Below, one piece after another: positions 5,037 through 6,525 of a stretch of DNA of 6,525 nt. The notes below the pieces were generated by a model that was given only the letters and a program-made list of their open reading frames with translations, was not told the origin of the DNA and did no database searches. Position 1 is the first letter of the stretch. Each line of letters begins with the position of its first letter. The stretch is from Desulfonatronospira sp. (GTDB lineage: Bacteria; Desulfobacterota; Desulfovibrionia; Desulfovibrionales; Desulfonatronovibrionaceae): assembly GCA_007127015.1 (NCBI GenBank), contig SLAE01000087.1, forward strand, positions 1 to 6,525, written 5' to 3'. The position numbers and the translations under genes are program-made.

Positions 5037-6011
5037 TTATTTTTCGGCGTGAATTTCAAGCATTTCCCTTAGCAGGGCCTTTAGCTGAATACGAGCCGGC
5101 TCTGCCTGCTCCAGGATATTCTGTACCTCCAAAAAGTTTATCAGCCGCACATCAATGATCTCCGGACGCAGATATATATCCGGAGGCCTCTGCTTGAGCT
5201 TTTCATCCATTATCGCCTGCTGCATTATTTCAAAAGTGGAAAATATGGAGTCAAGATATGATGGCCGTCCTTCATTAACCTTTTTTTTGACTCCGGAAAC
5301 ATCAACAGCCACCAGAAAATCACATTCATCCAGCAATAGATCGTAAGGAACAGGATTGACTACTGCACCATCAACAAGAAGCCTGCCCTGGAATTCAACC
5401 GGAGCAAAAAGGCCTGGAACGGCCATGCTGGCATTGACGGCTGGAATTATCTCCCCTGAACTAAAAACAACCTGTTTTTTTCTCCAATAATCAGCAGCAA
5501 CAATTTTCACAGGAATATCCAAATCTTCGAAATATTTCACCCTGATCTTCTTTTGAATAAACTCCATTATACCGGTTGCGTCCAGAAGCACGCCATCTCC
5601 AAGACCCGGACTGAGCAGGCCGGAAAGACCGGCTCCTGTCAACCTGTCCCACCAGCTCCCAAAAAGGCTTTCATCTGGTGCAAAAAGATCCAGTGCCATT
5701 TTGCGCAGTTCATGACCTGAGTACCCTGAAGCGTAAAGAACCCCGATGATAGCACCAATGCTGGTTCCGGAAATAACTGCGGGTTTGATTTTAAGTTCAT
5801 CCAGAGTTTCAAGCACTGGAATATGCGCCAGTCCATTGGCCCCTCCCGAACCAAGCGCCAGGCCAATATCCGGGTAAGTGTCCCTTGATAAAGATTGAAC
5901 CCGGGCAGCCACACTCATGGCCGGATAAGAAAAAAACCCTGTACTGAGAATAATTGAGCTGTACAGAAAACTTCTTCTGGAAATTTTTTTATCTTCTGAT
6001 TTTGTGTTCAT
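5037..6011 (-). CDS. Patatin-like phospholipase (RssA type) with twin-arginine signal peptide
   Basis: A 324-residue serine hydrolase. Residues 11-16 (SRRSFL) match the Tat consensus, followed by a hydrophobic stretch at 17-32 and a possible cleavage region near 33-37. The patatin domain runs from about 48 to 240: glycine-rich oxyanion loop GSGGANG (54-60), nucleophile elbow GTSIG (82-86) with Ser84, and the dyad Asp in DGA (214-216). Patatins use this Ser-Asp dyad to release fatty acids from lipids. The oxyanion loop has Asn where most members carry Arg or Lys (GGxR/KG). The Tat signal points to a periplasmic or membrane-anchored enzyme, whereas RssA itself has none. ATG 6011 places the twin arginine close to the N-terminus; a TTG at 6035 would add 8 residues and is not ruled out, as neither start has a strong ribosome site. 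It follows the transporter gene by 59 bases. Substrate unknown. Confidence 0.88.
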   Translation of the reverse strand: MNTKSEDKKISRRSFLYSSIILSTGFFSYPAMSVAARVQSLSRDTYPDIGLALGSGGANGLAHIPVLETLDELKIKPAVISGTSIGAIIGVLYASGYSGHELRKMALDLFAPDESLFGSWWDRLTGAGLSGLLSPGLGDGVLLDATGIMEFIQKKIRVKYFEDLDIPVKIVAADYWRKKQVVFSSGEIIPAVNASMAVPGLFAPVEFQGRLLVDGAVVNPVPYDLLLDECDFLVAVDVSGVKKKVNEGRPSYLDSIFSTFEIMQQAIMDEKLKQRPPDIYLRPEIIDVRLINFLEVQNILEQAEPARIQLKALLREMLEIHAEK

Positions 6012-6070
6012 GATTTTTATACGTTTCAAGAACAATCGTTAAAACCATTCCATCTGAAACATTATCCTCA

Positions 6071-6525
6071 TTACCTGGAATTTCTGATGACCGGATCTGG
6101 AGCAATTCCTGCCATAACTGCAGCTGCAAGAGTGGACCCGCAAAGAGCTCCGGCAATCAGTCCCAGGCTTATGTGCATATCCAGCAAAAAACCGAAAAAT
6201 AGGGGTGAAGCCGCTGTAGAGAGAACCACTGCAGATTGGGCCATGGCTCTTATACTCCCCAGGTGAAGAATTCCGTACCTTTCTGCCCAGAGTGCTCCTG
6301 TAGCTGTGGAAGCCAAGCCGTGAGTTATGCCCATAAGAAACAGATAAACATAAATAACCCAGAGGCCATCTCCTGCGGCCAGGATCATGAGGGCCAAAGC
6401 CATGGGCAGAACCGAAAAAGGCAGGATGCCTGCCGCACTGAAGCGATCAACCAGCGTACCGGCTCCAGCGAGTGCTCCCAGATGTCCTGCAGCATATCCG
6501 GAAAAAGCCAGACCTACGGCCTGCA
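6071..6525 (-). CDS. Major facilitator superfamily transporter, C-terminal half (5' end outside window)
   Basis: The open frame enters from the right edge and gives at least 151 residues before a TAA. It is strongly hydrophobic with about five membrane helices, fitting helices 8 to 12 of a 12-helix transporter. The second-half copy of the loop motif (GxLVDRFS) is visible about 25 residues from the window edge, and LWAERYGILHLGSIRAMAQS followed by a helix ending SPLFFGFLLD is the usual helix 10-11 region of the family. Such proteins are proton-coupled carriers or exporters in the inner membrane. The substrate cannot be inferred from this half. The gene ends 59 bases before the patatin gene, on the same strand. 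Confidence 0.85.
   Translation of the reverse strand, partial: QAVGLAFSGYAAGHLGALAGAGTLVDRFSAAGILPFSVLPMALALMILAAGDGLWVIYVYLFLMGITHGLASTATGALWAERYGILHLGSIRAMAQSAVVLSTAASPLFFGFLLDMHISLGLIAGALCGSTLAAAVMAGIAPDPVIRNSR

Noticed and set aside
1..6525. CRISPR arrays, tRNA or rRNA genes, insertion sequences, phage genes
   Set aside because: No spaced repeats, tRNA-like folds, transposase or integrase motifs, or terminal inverted repeats were seen by eye on either strand.

Overview
The window reads as one stretch of a Gram-negative bacterial chromosome with every supportable gene on the minus strand, so transcription runs from high to low coordinates. A small exported tetraheme c-type cytochrome, a Tat-type signal peptide and envelope-sugar enzymes fit an anaerobic, cytochrome-rich member of the former Deltaproteobacteria (Desulfobacterota, perhaps Desulfovibrionales-like). 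That placement is inferred from gene content only; no marker gene is present.

Layout, in order of transcription. (1) 6525-6071: C-terminal half of a major facilitator transporter whose start lies beyond the window. (2) 6011-5037: a patatin-like phospholipase of the RssA type with a twin-arginine signal peptide. (3) 4936-4472: a secreted cytochrome with four CxxCH motifs. (4) 4471-4140: a 332-base AT-rich gap with a 12-base perfect palindrome and a promoter-like element; it probably separates two transcription units. (5) 4139-1517: three tightly packed genes for a DegT/DnrJ/EryC1-type sugar aminotransferase, a family 2 glycosyltransferase of the ArnC/DPM1 kind, and a VTT-domain (TVP38/DedA superfamily) membrane protein. 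The first two genes overlap by 8 bases and the next pair are 3 bases apart. (6) 1516-1380: a 137-base AT-rich gap with promoter-like elements. (7) 1379-297: a Gfo/Idh/MocA sugar dehydrogenase. (8) 238-1: N-terminal 79 residues of an ArnT/PMT-like glycosyltransferase running off the left edge.

The five genes from 4139 leftward can be read as one pathway. The dehydrogenase and the aminotransferase are the two enzyme types that together turn a nucleotide sugar into its 3-keto and then 3-amino form (as in GnnA/GnnB or WbpB/WbpE pairs). The ArnC-like enzyme would load the sugar onto undecaprenyl phosphate, the VTT protein could flip the lipid-linked sugar or recycle the carrier, and the ArnT-like enzyme would transfer the sugar to an acceptor outside the inner membrane. 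This resembles the Arn lipid A modification pathway in logic but lacks ArnE/ArnF-type flippases and has a different sugar-making step. The individual families are well known; the assembled pathway, its sugar and its acceptor are inference.
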